Source: Candidatus Bipolaricaulis anaerobius
GTDB lineage: Bacteria; Bipolaricaulota; Bipolaricaulia; Bipolaricaulales; Bipolaricaulaceae
NCBI RefSeq assembly: GCF_900465355.1
Contig: NZ_LS483254.1
Location: forward strand, 744,001-808,000
Reading direction: 5' to 3'
Length of the DNA: 64,000 nt
The translations under genes were made by a program, and so were the position numbers. Below are positions 16,345 to 28,500 of this stretch, in pieces. The notes beneath the pieces are model-generated. The model ran no database searches and was not told where the DNA came from. It was given only the letters and a program-made list of their open reading frames with translations. How positions within the stretch are numbered: position 1 is the stretch's first letter; every line of letters begins with the position of its first letter.

Positions 16345-19300
16345 CCCCACTCCACCCGCACCCCGGGGCCCAACTGGGCGAGCCTCTGTCTCAGTTCGGG
16401 GCTGGGCTGGACGGCGTACTGGGGGCCGGCCTCCACGACGAGGGCTCGCTCCCCCTCGCGCAGCCGGAGCCGCGCTGGTACCGGGCCGGGGTGGTCGGCA
16501 AGGATCCCGCTCAGGTGGGCCGCCGTCTCCGGGGTGGCGAGGTCGAGGGGGAGCTCGATTACGCAGTGGGTCGGGCTGGACGCCGGAGGGACGAGGGGAT
16601 CCACGTCGAGGGCCTGCAGCCGCCGCGATCCGTTCCGCTCCGACCACCGCACGCGTAGGACGAGGAGCGCCCGCTCACGGAGCAGCGCGGCCCGGGTGGC
16701 GTAGAGGCGTGCCCCCACCACTACCTCCGCTTCGCCGCTGGGATCCTCGAGCGTCAGGAACGCCATCGGCCCTTCCTGGGTGGGGACGACCTTGAGCGTT
16801 TTCACCTGGCCCGCGACCGTGAACGGGCGGCCCTCGGTCCCGGCATCGGCGAGGGGGATCGCCCCCCGCGCCCGCAGCTCCGCGGCGTAGGCATCCAGCG
16901 GGTGCCCGGAGAGGTAGAGGCCGAGGAGCTCCCGTTCGAACTCGAGGAGCGTCTCCCGCGGGAACTCCGTCTCCTCCACCGTGAGCTTCGGGGCAAGCTC
17001 CTCCGCCTCGAAGAACGACTGCTGGCCCGACGCTCGCTGGGACCGGGTGAGCTGCGCGAGGCGCATCCCCTCATAGACGAGGGCCATGAGGGCCTGACGG
17101 GGGAGCCCGAATCGGTCCATCGCCCCCGCCTTGATCAGGGACTCCACCGCCTCCCGGCTCACGCGCTCCGGGTCCATCCGCTGGCAGAAGTCGAAGAAGT
17201 TCCGGAACCCCGCACCGCGGCTGGCGAGGATCGCCTCCACGGCGCCCGTCCCGACGTGCTTGATCGCCCCCAGGCCGAACCGGATCACCCCCTCCCCGAC
17301 CGGGGTGAACCCCACCGCCGACTCGTTCACGTCCGGGGGCAACACTTCGATCCCCATCCCCCGGCACTCCTCGATGTAGGCCGCCACCTTGTCCAGGTTG
17401 TCCTGGACCGAGGTGAGGAGGGCGGCCATGAACTCCGTCGGGTAGTGGGCCTTGAAGTACGCGGTCCAGTAGGTGATGAACGCGTACGCGGTCGCGTGGG
17501 CCTTGACGAACCCGTACCGCGCGAACTTCTCGATATCGGAGAAGATCTTTTTTGCCTCCGTGATGGGGATCCCGTTCCGGACGCAGCCGTCCACGAACCG
17601 GGACTCCATCTCCGCCATCTCTTCTGGCTTCTTCTTCCCCATCGCCCTCCGCAGGAGATCGGCTTCCCCCAGGGTGAAGCCGGCCAGCCGTTGGGCGAGG
17701 AGGAGGATTTGGTCCTGGTAGATGGGGAGGCCATACGTTTCGGAGAGGACCTCCTCCGCGGCGGGGTGGGGGTAGGTGACCGGCTGGCGCCCGTGCTTCC
17801 GCTCGATGTAGTCGTCGGCCATCCCCGAATCGAGCGGGCCTGGGCGGAACAGGCCGAGGATGGCGATCAGGTCTCGGAACTCCGTCGGCTCGAGCCGGCG
17901 GATGAGGGCCTTCATCCCCGGGGACTCGATCTGGAACACCCCCGTGGTCTGCCCGGACTGGATGAGCTCGTACGTTGCCCCGTCGTCGAGCGGGATCCGC
18001 CCCAGGTCCACCTCGACCCCCGTCCGCTTCTCCACCAGCCGCGTCACGTCATCGAGGAGGGTCAGGTTGCGCAGGCCGAGGAAATCCATCTTGAGGAGGC
18101 CCACCGCCTCCACGTCGTGCATGTCGAACTGCGTCACGAACTCCCCGTCGGCGAGGCGGAGGAGGGGCACGAACTTCTCCAGCGGCTCGGGGGCGATCAC
18201 CACCCCTGCGGCGTGGGTTGAGCTGTTGCGGAGCTGCCCCTCCAGCCGGCGGGCGATGGCAAAGAGGCGCCGCATCTCCTCCTCCCCCTCGGCGAGCTCC
18301 TTGAGGGCCGGCACCTCCTCCAACGCCCGGCGCAGCGTCATTTTGAACGGGACGAGTTTTGCGATCCGGTCCGACTTTTCGTAGGGTAGCCCCAGCACGC
18401 GGGCCACGTCCCGCACCACCGACCGCGCCGCCATCCGGTCGAACGTGGCGATCTGGGCGAGGTGGTCGCGGCCGTACCGTTCGGCGACGTAGCGGATGAC
18501 CTCGTCCCGGCCCCGGACGCAGAAGTCGATGTCGAAGTCGGGGAGGGTCACCCGGTCCGGGTTCAGGAAGCGCTCGAACAGGAGGTTGAACCGCAGCGGG
18601 TCCACCTGCGTGATGCCGAGGGCGTACGCCACGAGGGATCCCGCGGCCGAGCCGCGCCCGGGACCGACGGGGATCCGCTTCCGCCGCGCGTAGCCGACGA
18701 AGTCAGCGACGATGAGGAAGTAGGGGGCGAGGTTCATCCGCGTGATTACGTCGAGCTCGTAGTTCAGCCGCTCCTCAACCGGGGGCGGGAGGGGGTCGCC
18801 GAACCGGGCCCGGGCCCCCGCCCGCGCCTGCTCGATCAGTTCCTCGTTCGGGGAGAGGACACTCGGGTAGCGGGGCAGGAGGCGCCTCCCCAGGTCGAGC
18901 TTGAGCTCGCACTGCTCCGCCACGGCGATGGTCGCCGCGAGCGCCTCCGGGACCTCCGCGAACCGTGCCCGCATCTCCTCCTCGGTCAGGAAGTGGTAGC
19001 CATCCCCATCGAACGACCGCGCATCGGGGTCGGACAGCTTCTTTGCGGCCTGGATGTTGATGAGGACGCGGTGCGGCTCACGGTCCTCGGGGGAAAGGTA
19101 GTGGACGTCGGCCGACGCCACCACGGGAAGGTTCAGGCGCCGGGCGAGCGCGATCTGGTCGCGCACGAGCGCCTTATTCCGCTCCAGACCGTGATTTTGA
19201 AGCTCGAGGTAGAACCGGCGGGGGAAGATCTCCGCATACCGCCCCGCCGCCGCCGCGGCCTCATCCCGCCGTCCGTGGAGGAGGTGGCGCTGCACCTCGC

Positions 19301-19718
19301 CCGACTCGCAGGCGGACAGGGCGACGAGCCCCGTCGCGTGCTCCGCGAGGAGTTCGAGGTCCACCCGCGGCTTGTAGTAAAAGCCTTCGGTGTGGGCGCG
19401 GTTCGCGAGGACGAGGAGGTTCTGCCACCCCGTTTCATCCGCGGCGAGGGCGACGAGGTGGTACGGGGAGCGGCCCGTCGCGGGATCGCGGGAATGGCGG
19501 GAGTCCGGGGCCACGTAGAGCTCCTCCCCGAGGAGGGGCTTCACCCCGGCCTCGGTCGCCATCCGGTAGAACTTGATCACGCCCGACAGGTTCCCGTGGT
19601 CGGTGAGGGCGAGGGCCGGCATCCCCAGCTCCGCCGCCCGGGCCACGAGGTCGCGCACGCGGCCCATCCCATCGAGAAGCGAGTACTCCGAGTGGACGTG
19701 GAGATGAACGAACGCCAC
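16341..19718 (-). CDS. dnaE: DNA polymerase III alpha subunit
   Basis: A 1125-residue C-family replicative polymerase. The PHP domain starts at once with FVHLHVHSEYSLLDG, and its metal ligands look intact. The palm carries GRGSAAGSLVAYALGI and PDFDIDF (about 390-397), two catalytic aspartates. A helix-hairpin-helix region and an OB fold (VAGQVKTLKVVPT, about 960-1000) follow. Length suits DnaE1. GTG 19718 is chosen: GGAGGTAGC stands directly before it and the conserved region begins at residue 3; the longer frame runs through ftsB. It lies one base after the ftsB stop in the same operon. Confidence 0.97.
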   Translation of the reverse strand: MAFVHLHVHSEYSLLDGMGRVRDLVARAAELGMPALALTDHGNLSGVIKFYRMATEAGVKPLLGEELYVAPDSRHSRDPATGRSPYHLVALAADETGWQNLLVLANRAHTEGFYYKPRVDLELLAEHATGLVALSACESGEVQRHLLHGRRDEAAAAAGRYAEIFPRRFYLELQNHGLERNKALVRDQIALARRLNLPVVASADVHYLSPEDREPHRVLINIQAAKKLSDPDARSFDGDGYHFLTEEEMRARFAEVPEALAATIAVAEQCELKLDLGRRLLPRYPSVLSPNEELIEQARAGARARFGDPLPPPVEERLNYELDVITRMNLAPYFLIVADFVGYARRKRIPVGPGRGSAAGSLVAYALGITQVDPLRFNLLFERFLNPDRVTLPDFDIDFCVRGRDEVIRYVAERYGRDHLAQIATFDRMAARSVVRDVARVLGLPYEKSDRIAKLVPFKMTLRRALEEVPALKELAEGEEEMRRLFAIARRLEGQLRNSSTHAAGVVIAPEPLEKFVPLLRLADGEFVTQFDMHDVEAVGLLKMDFLGLRNLTLLDDVTRLVEKRTGVEVDLGRIPLDDGATYELIQSGQTTGVFQIESPGMKALIRRLEPTEFRDLIAILGLFRPGPLDSGMADDYIERKHGRQPVTYPHPAAEEVLSETYGLPIYQDQILLLAQRLAGFTLGEADLLRRAMGKKKPEEMAEMESRFVDGCVRNGIPITEAKKIFSDIEKFARYGFVKAHATAYAFITYWTAYFKAHYPTEFMAALLTSVQDNLDKVAAYIEECRGMGIEVLPPDVNESAVGFTPVGEGVIRFGLGAIKHVGTGAVEAILASRGAGFRNFFDFCQRMDPERVSREAVESLIKAGAMDRFGLPRQALMALVYEGMRLAQLTRSQRASGQQSFFEAEELAPKLTVEETEFPRETLLEFERELLGLYLSGHPLDAYAAELRARGAIPLADAGTEGRPFTVAGQVKTLKVVPTQEGPMAFLTLEDPSGEAEVVVGARLYATRAALLRERALLVLRVRWSERNGSRRLQALDVDPLVPPASSPTHCVIELPLDLATPETAAHLSGILADHPGPVPARLRLREGERALVVEAGPQYAVQPSPELRQRLAQLGPGVRVEWG

Positions 19719-19719
19719 G

Positions 19720-21631
<1,912 letters not shown>

Positions 21632-24600
21632 ATGAAACGATTCCTGTTGGTTGTGGCGGCGGTTGCCCTCGCGGCACCGGCGGTGGTGGCGCAGACGTTC
21701 AGCAATGTCTCGTTGGCCGATGCCAACGTGGCGCCGGGTTCGTGGGTGCTGGCGCAGGTGATCACCCAGACCGCCTCGGGTACGTTCACCGTGACCCAGG
21801 TCAAGGTCGTCAACACGGCGACGGACCCGCTGTCGGGAACCGACGTCGAGCGGATCGAGGTTCGGCGGGCGAGCGACGGCAAGGTCATGGGGGCGGTGGC
21901 CACGGGGTTCGCCAACTTCACGACGGCGGGGATCGAGATCCCCACCACGGCCAATAACGCGTTCAACGATGCGTTCGACCTCGAGATCTGGGTCAAAGTG
22001 CAGGTGAGTGCCTCCCTAAGACAGAAACTCCAGCTCGGGACGACCAGCACCCCAACAGTCATTACAACCAACAACCCGATGGACCACAACGTGGCCTACC
22101 CCACCGCAGCGGCCACGTTCACTACGCAGCCTGTCTGGTTCATGGATGTCCCGACCGGCGAGCTGCCTGTGTACCGCGAACAGAAGTTCCTCGCCGCCCG
22201 GTTCGAGGTCAACAACCTGTCGGTGGGGGCCTCGCGCACGGTGAGCCGGGTGGACGTCTGGAACGATGGCGACCCGATCAAGCTGACCGGGGCGTACCTG
22301 GCGAAGATCGAGGTCATCCGCGCCCGGGACGGAAACCGCCTGGGGGAGAAGACAAGTGGGTTTGGAAACTTCACTGCTGCTGGTCCGCCGCAACCGTGGG
22401 TCGAGATATCCACCGGCTCCCATAACACGATCGCCGCGTACAGCCTTGAGGTCTACGAAATCTGGATCACGCTCCGAAATGACGCTCCGACCGGGCACCG
22501 CCTGCGGCTCAAGGCGCAGGTCCGGCTTACGGGCACGGGGTACGACGTCGTCCACTCGGTCTGGGGCACCGCGCCCCGGTTCATCGTCGGGGCTCCCGTT
22601 GGGTTTGAGGAACTGACGAACCAGGATCTCACCGGCGGGCGAATCTACTCCGGGCAACGGTTCCTCGCCCAACGGATCGAGGCCCGGGACAACGACCTTG
22701 ACCCGTACAACGTGACGATCGAGTCGTTCATGGTCCAGAACGTGGCCGACTCGGGGGCGCGGCTGGCGGAGACCCAGGTCGCCAAGGTCGAGGTGCGCCG
22801 GGGCAGTGATGGGGCCCTCCTCGGCGAGGTGACGGACGCTTCTGGATTGAACGCGGGCGGGGTTCGGATCCCGCCTGCAGAAACCGCGATCGGCAACAAC
22901 ACGGTCGCCGACGACACGTCGGAAACGTTCGAGATCTGGGTCACGCTCAAGACGGGAGTTCCCCACGGCCGAACCCTCAAGCTCCAAACGACTGTCTGGC
23001 ACACCGAGAGCGGGTACCTGTCGGGTCCGGTGGTACCCGGGAACGCGGCTTTCGAGACCGGCCCGGACGCGGGTGAGGGGTTCGAAACGGCGACCCCGGT
23101 GACGATGTCCAATCGCACGGTATTCCAGGGGGTGCTGTTCCTCGCTCAGCGGCTCGACCTCCGGGACAACGATCCGGACCCGTACGACGTGACGATCACC
23201 TCGCTCATGATCCGCAACTACGTTCCGGACAACCCGCTCGCCGACCAGCATGTGGCGAAGATCGAGGTGCGCCGGAAGTCCGACGGGGCGCTCCTCGGCG
23301 AGGTTACGGACCCGGTGGGGCTGAGCCTGGCCGGTGTGCGCGTGACAACGGGTGCCAACAACCTCGTGCCGGACGATACGAGCGTGGAGCTTGAGATCTG
23401 GGTCACCCTCAAGAGCACGGCCCCATCTGGGCGGAAGCTGCAACTGGAATCGGTGGTGTGGCACACCGAGGGCACGGCGACGAAGGCAACCACGGAACTG
23501 GTGGGCCCGGCGACGTTCACCACCGCGACTGGTCAGGCGCCAACGGGGGTGGACTTCAGTTGGACGCCGGCGGCGCCGGAAGCGGGGATCGAGGTTACGT
23601 TCACGCCCGCCACGGGCATCGCCGATCCGTCGGGGGACATCACCAAGGCCACGTTCCACTGGGACTTCGGTGACGGGAAGACGGCCCAGACCACGGGCTC
23701 GGCCTCTGTCAAGCACACGTATGCGATCGGCGGGACCTACCAGGTGACCCTCACCGTGACCGGGGAGGGCGGCTTGGCGAGCTCGAAGACGAAGCCGGTC
23801 GAGGTGACCGGCAAGCAGCCTGTGGTGGACTTTACGTTCACGCCTGCGGAACCGGCTGCCGGTCAAGCGGTCACCTTCACCTCTCAGGTGACGGATCCGG
23901 CGACTCCGCCGCTCACGCCGTACACCTACGCCTGGGCGTTCGGCGATGGCGGAACTTCCACGGCCGCCAACCCGCAGCACACGTACACGGCAGCTGGCAC
24001 GTACACCGTGATCCTCTCCGTCACCAACAGCCGCGGGGAGGTCGGGAGGAAGGAGAAGACGATCACGGTCGTCGCTTCCCCGGTGAACCGGCGGCCGGTG
24101 GTCACCGCGATCGCCGTCAGTCCGGCGGCGCCCGTGGTCGGTCAGACGATCACGTTCACAGCCACGGCCAACGACGCTGATGATGACGCGATCACAGGCT
24201 ACGAATGGAAGCTTGGGGATGAGACCGTGGTGGCGACGACCGCGAACAGCACCACCCATACGTTCACCACGGCCAATGTTTTTCGGATCCAGGTGCGGGC
24301 TCGCGACGCGGGAGGGTTCGGGGAGTGGTTCTCGTTGGACGTGTACGTCCGCCCTCAGGGTGGGGCGGCGGTCGGGACGAAGGCTCTCGATAACCCCGCT
24401 CGGACGCAGTGTCGGATCCAGATCCTCCTCCCTCCCGGAGCGACCGACGTCTCGATCCAGATCTTCGATATGCTGGGCCGGGAGGTCCGGCGGAGCGAAG
24501 TGGCGGGCACGCAGTTCACATGGGATCTCAAGGACGGGAACGGTCGCTCGATCGCCGATGGGTTGTACTTCTACCTGATCACGGCCACCGTCGGAGAGAA

Positions 24601-24643
24601 GACGGAGCGGTCGGAGATCGGGAGGATCCTTGTGGTGCGCTGA
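21632..24643 (+). CDS. Secreted repeat protein with PKD domains and a FlgD/T9SS-like C-terminal tail domain
   Basis: A 1003-residue exported protein with a signal peptide cut near residue 20. Residues 22-630 contain four related beta-rich repeats of about 150 residues, each with AKIEVRR, DGALLGEVT or similar, and EIWVTLK-like strands; repeats 3 and 4 are the closest. PKD domains follow at about 637-725 (FHWDFGDGKT) and 728-815 (YAWAFGDGGT), then a third Ig-like domain to 908. Residues 914-1003 match the FlgD Ig-like/type A sorting-domain pattern: DNPARTQ, VSIQIFDMLGREV, WDLKDGNG, GLYFYLI, ending in an RILVVR strand. The same tail occurs in the subtilase at 30156. A PorV-like gene follows after 10 bases. 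It is probably a large surface or secreted protein. Confidence 0.75.
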   Translation: MKRFLLVVAAVALAAPAVVAQTFSNVSLADANVAPGSWVLAQVITQTASGTFTVTQVKVVNTATDPLSGTDVERIEVRRASDGKVMGAVATGFANFTTAGIEIPTTANNAFNDAFDLEIWVKVQVSASLRQKLQLGTTSTPTVITTNNPMDHNVAYPTAAATFTTQPVWFMDVPTGELPVYREQKFLAARFEVNNLSVGASRTVSRVDVWNDGDPIKLTGAYLAKIEVIRARDGNRLGEKTSGFGNFTAAGPPQPWVEISTGSHNTIAAYSLEVYEIWITLRNDAPTGHRLRLKAQVRLTGTGYDVVHSVWGTAPRFIVGAPVGFEELTNQDLTGGRIYSGQRFLAQRIEARDNDLDPYNVTIESFMVQNVADSGARLAETQVAKVEVRRGSDGALLGEVTDASGLNAGGVRIPPAETAIGNNTVADDTSETFEIWVTLKTGVPHGRTLKLQTTVWHTESGYLSGPVVPGNAAFETGPDAGEGFETATPVTMSNRTVFQGVLFLAQRLDLRDNDPDPYDVTITSLMIRNYVPDNPLADQHVAKIEVRRKSDGALLGEVTDPVGLSLAGVRVTTGANNLVPDDTSVELEIWVTLKSTAPSGRKLQLESVVWHTEGTATKATTELVGPATFTTATGQAPTGVDFSWTPAAPEAGIEVTFTPATGIADPSGDITKATFHWDFGDGKTAQTTGSASVKHTYAIGGTYQVTLTVTGEGGLASSKTKPVEVTGKQPVVDFTFTPAEPAAGQAVTFTSQVTDPATPPLTPYTYAWAFGDGGTSTAANPQHTYTAAGTYTVILSVTNSRGEVGRKEKTITVVASPVNRRPVVTAIAVSPAAPVVGQTITFTATANDADDDAITGYEWKLGDETVVATTANSTTHTFTTANVFRIQVRARDAGGFGEWFSLDVYVRPQGGAAVGTKALDNPARTQCRIQILLPPGATDVSIQIFDMLGREVRRSEVAGTQFTWDLKDGNGRSIADGLYFYLITATVGEKTERSEIGRILVVR

Positions 24644-24653
24644 GGAGGGGATG

Positions 24654-25505
24654 ATGCGACGAGCGTTCGCGCTGTTGGGTGTGGTCCTCGTCGGGGGGGG
24701 TATAGCCCTCGGCCAGGGCTTGCCGAACCCGTTCGATGTGGGCCTCGGGGTGCGGGCGATGGGGTTCGGCGGGGCCTCTATCGCCATCGCCGAGGGGACG
24801 GAGGCCCTCCTCACCAACCCCGCCGGCCTCGGGTGGTCGAAGGGGATCCGCGCCGACTCGAGCCTGTCGAGCGTGCTTGGGCTGTACTCGGTGACGTGGC
24901 TCGCCGGCTCGGTCCCCAACTACGGGGCAGGGCTGGGGTACCTCGGGGTCGGTGGGATCACGGACCCGGAGGGCGATCCTCTCCCGTTCTCCCACTTTGC
25001 GGCGGTGGTGGGGGCAGGGTTCGACCTATCGGGGATGCGGATCTTCCCGTTCCCCGCTGCCGGCGGCGCTGCCGTCAAGTACCACCGCGCCCAGATCGCG
25101 GACGAGACGGGGAGCGGGTTCGCCCTGGACGTGGGGTTCCTCGGGCGGATGAGCACACCGTTCGGGCGGCTCCAGTTCGGCCTCGCGCTGCGGGAGTTCG
25201 GGTTCGGGGCCACGGTGGGGGAGACGGGCGATGGGTGGTCCACCGACCTCGCGGCGGGGGTGGCGCTCGTGAACCCGATGGGGTTCCTCCTCACGGCGGA
25301 CCTCACCGCGGAGTACACCGCGCTCGGCGTGGGGTGGTCGGCGATGGGGCTGTTCGAGGTCCGCGCCGGCCTGCGCCTCCAGGCGGGCGTGCAGTGGGCG
25401 CTCGGCCTCGGGGTGAACTGGGGGATGTTCGTGATCGACTACGCCCTTCTCACCCACCCAACCTTGTCGGCCTCCCACCGGTTCGGGTTCGGGGCCAAGT
25501 TCTAG
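24654..25505 (+). CDS. PorV/PorQ-like outer membrane beta-barrel protein
   Basis: A 283-residue exported protein. After the signal peptide (residues 1-20), NPFDVGLGVRAMGFGGASIA and EALLTNPAGLGW form the N-terminal hatch motif shared by PorV, PorQ and related FadL-fold proteins. Alternating amphipathic strands follow, and the chain ends GFGAKF with a terminal phenylalanine, the usual barrel-assembly signal. ATG 24651 is also possible, but 24654 has better spacing from GAGGAGG. It is probably co-transcribed with the tail-domain protein at 21632. In type IX secretion PorV carries cargo from the translocon to the surface; that role here is inferred. Confidence 0.65.
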   Translation: MRRAFALLGVVLVGGGIALGQGLPNPFDVGLGVRAMGFGGASIAIAEGTEALLTNPAGLGWSKGIRADSSLSSVLGLYSVTWLAGSVPNYGAGLGYLGVGGITDPEGDPLPFSHFAAVVGAGFDLSGMRIFPFPAAGGAAVKYHRAQIADETGSGFALDVGFLGRMSTPFGRLQFGLALREFGFGATVGETGDGWSTDLAAGVALVNPMGFLLTADLTAEYTALGVGWSAMGLFEVRAGLRLQAGVQWALGLGVNWGMFVIDYALLTHPTLSASHRFGFGAKF

Positions 25506-28500
25506 AACCGAACGGCGAGGGTCACGCCGAGGAACAGGGCGTGGGTTGCGTCGCTTTCGGGCGTAAGCCCGAGGATGTGTCCGAGCTCGGCGCTGAGCCC
25601 CCACATCTCTCCCACTGGCTCCGCTCCCAGCGCCACGAGCAGGGTATCGAGCGGGAGCCCGAGGTCGGCACGGGTCGTCACGTCGAGGGCCTGATCCTTT
25701 AGCTGAACGGACGTCTCCGCGGTGAGGGCCCCCGACGCGAACGGCCACGTAACGCGGTTCGTGACCGAGATCTGCTGGTCGCGGGGCTTCCAGGAGAGGG
25801 TGAGGACATCGCGCCATCCCTCAGGCTCCCATGTCAACCGAAGGACGGCCTCCTCCTTCTCCGTGACCTCGGTCGGGTAGCGGGGGTGGGAGAGGAGGGT
25901 CCACGACCTGTCCCATTGGAGGGAGGTTCGCACTCCGCGCCAACCCGCGTGCTCCCACGCGAAGGAAAGGGCCAGGGTTTGATCCGTTCGCTCGGTTACC
26001 ACCTGGAGGCCCTGCCCGACCGTGACCTTGAGGCGGAGGACGACCGGGGACTGCACGAGGTCGGCCTCGAGGCGGGCCGTCCACCGCTCCTCGGTCGGGG
26101 TCTCGCTGAGGGTCGCGAAGAGCCGCGGGGTGAGGTCCCCCCCAGGGACGGGCCACGCTGGCCACCGCGCGTCGGCCTGGATCGTGCGCTCACTGCGCCA
26201 CGCGTCGGTGGTGAGGTGGTGGCGTAGGGATTCCTGCCAGCTCGCGTTCAGCGAGATCCGATCGAGGGCAGAGGCCCACTTCACCGTTGCGCGGAGCGTC
26301 TCCTCGCCCAAGGTGCCCGTGGTGCGGACGGGGCGGGTCCAGCTGAGGTCCGTGGTCCATCCCGGGGCCGGCTGAAGGGAGGCGGTGGCCCCCAGCTGGC
26401 CGGCGGCGTGGAAGGTTGGATAGCGCAGGGTGCCGCTCGTCGAGAGCCCCCACGACCACGCCTGGGTCGTGTTGGAGAGCCCGGCCCGCCAGCCCATCTC
26501 CAGCCGCTCGAACGCCGCCACGCCGCTTCCGGTGACGGTGGGCGTCACGGAGAGGGACGCGGTGGGCCCGTCGGACCAGCGCCAGTCGAGGCTCGCCGTG
26601 AGCCGGCTCTGGGGGCGGGTGGTGAGGTTCACCACGTCCCACCCCCCGCGCAGTTCGAGGGTGGTGGGCCCGGCTCCCGTGTAGCGAGCGGTGAAGCTGA
26701 TCCCGTGGCCATCGGACCTCCCGGACCGGCCGATCTCCTCGTATCCGGGGAGGCGGCTCGCCAGGCGCACGTCCCACTGCCAGTCGCCGAAGGTCCGGCT
26801 GAGGTAAAGCCCCCCGGAGATCCCGTACCGGGTGTGCTCGGCGGCGGGGATGTCGCGGAATCGGGAGAGGTCGCGCCCATCGAGCTTCGTCTGGGACTGG
26901 GTGAACCGTTCGGCGCGCTCGCCCACGCGCCACAGGTCGAGCCGGAAGTCCTCCCCGGCGATCGAGGCCGCCCAGACCGCTCCCTGACCCACCCCAACCG
27001 CGGTCACGGGGCCCCCTACGGCCGGGGCGGACCCGCCCTCCTGCCACAGCCCATCCGCGGCCGCGTACCAGAGCGCCCCCTCGTAGAGGGTGAGGTCGTA
27101 CACGGCCTTCCCGAGAACGACCCAGCCTGCTCCCATTCCCCCGCGCAGGATGCGGATCCCGTGGTCGGAGGCCACGTACACGTCGTCCCCCCGGGCGAGG
27201 AGGTCGTGGATCGGCCCCGGGGCCTCGGGGACGTGGGTCCAGCCCTGTTCGCTTTGGACGTACAGCCCATCGGCGGCGCCGAGGTAGAGGACGCCCGCGG
27301 CCCACAGGAGGGAGGTGGGCCTGGTGTCGTCCGCGGGAAGGGTCAGCGGTTGCCAGCGCTTGGGGCTCTCCGCATCGGCAGGGGCAAACGAGGCCAGGCC
27401 GTTGTCGGTCGCAACGTAGACGAGCCCGCCCCCGCTCGCGAGGGCGAGGACCTCCGTCCCGGGCAGACCATCGTCCTTGGTGATCCTGACCCAGCTTCGC
27501 ACGCGATCGAACGGGGTCGGCTCGGTGAGCCGGACCACGGTCAGCCCCCCATCCGTGCCCACGAGGAGCTGGCCGGGGAGGGCGAGCAGGGCGGATACGG
27601 CCCGCCCGGCAAGGCCGTGGGCGGCTCCGTATCCGGTGAACGCCCCGTCCTTGTACACGGTGAGCCCGTTCTGGTGGCCGAAGATGACGTACGCGCCGTC
27701 GGGCGCTTGGGCGGCTGAGATGGCATGGACCCGGTTCGGGGAAGGGATCCGTGCGTTGTCATCGGATGGAAACACGTTCTCCGCTGCCGCGACGCTGAGG
27801 CTGTACGCCCACCCAGCGACCTCGCCGGCCAGGGCGAGGGCGGCCACGGTGTGGGTGTTGGGCATGGTGCGGGTGGTAGGAAGGGGCGTGCCGAAGTCCA
27901 TCGCCCGGTACACGGCGAAGTGGAGCGCGTCCCACCCCGGCACGTTCACCGTCAGCCCGAACAGGATCCGCTCGTAGTCGGTGACCACGCCCAGCCCACC
28001 GCGCTGGCGCTCGAAGTCCACCCGGAGCTCGTCCTCCGGCCCGAGGGGGGCGAAGAGGAGGAGGATCCCCGCCTCGTAGTCGAGCGTGTAGTCCGTGTTC
28101 CGCACCAGGAGGTTCCCGTTCAGGTAAACCCGTTCCGAACCGGGGACAAGGGATAGGCCAAGCGCGAACGAGCCTCCCTCCCGCTGAAAGGCGAACGTCA
28201 CGCGCAGCGCCCCGTCGGTGAAGAACCCGTCGGGGAACGAGATCCGCAGGACGCCGTCCGCGGGAAGGAGGGTCCAGGCGAACTCCGCAAGGTCGGGATC
28301 GGTGGAGGGGCGGAACTCCTCCTCCCCGGGGAGGAGGATCCAGACCTCGACCGTGTCCTCGATCACGTCCCGTTCGCCCAACGAGAGGTAGCGGCGGTAC
28401 TGGGCTTCGGGGAAGGGGTAGGCGTCCTCGTCCACGAGGACGGCGAGGAACGCGCTCCATTCGTCGAGGAAGCGGGCTTCGAGTTCGCTCCCCTCGATGA

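Noticed and set aside
16902-18221. 439-codon plus-strand frame inside dnaE
   Set aside because: It is the complement of a well-conserved polymerase gene and has no family resemblance.
22016-24919. 967-codon open frame on the minus strand
   Set aside because: It lies opposite the tail-domain protein, has shadow-like composition rich in Arg/His/Pro/Glu and no motif; long antisense frames are common at this GC content.
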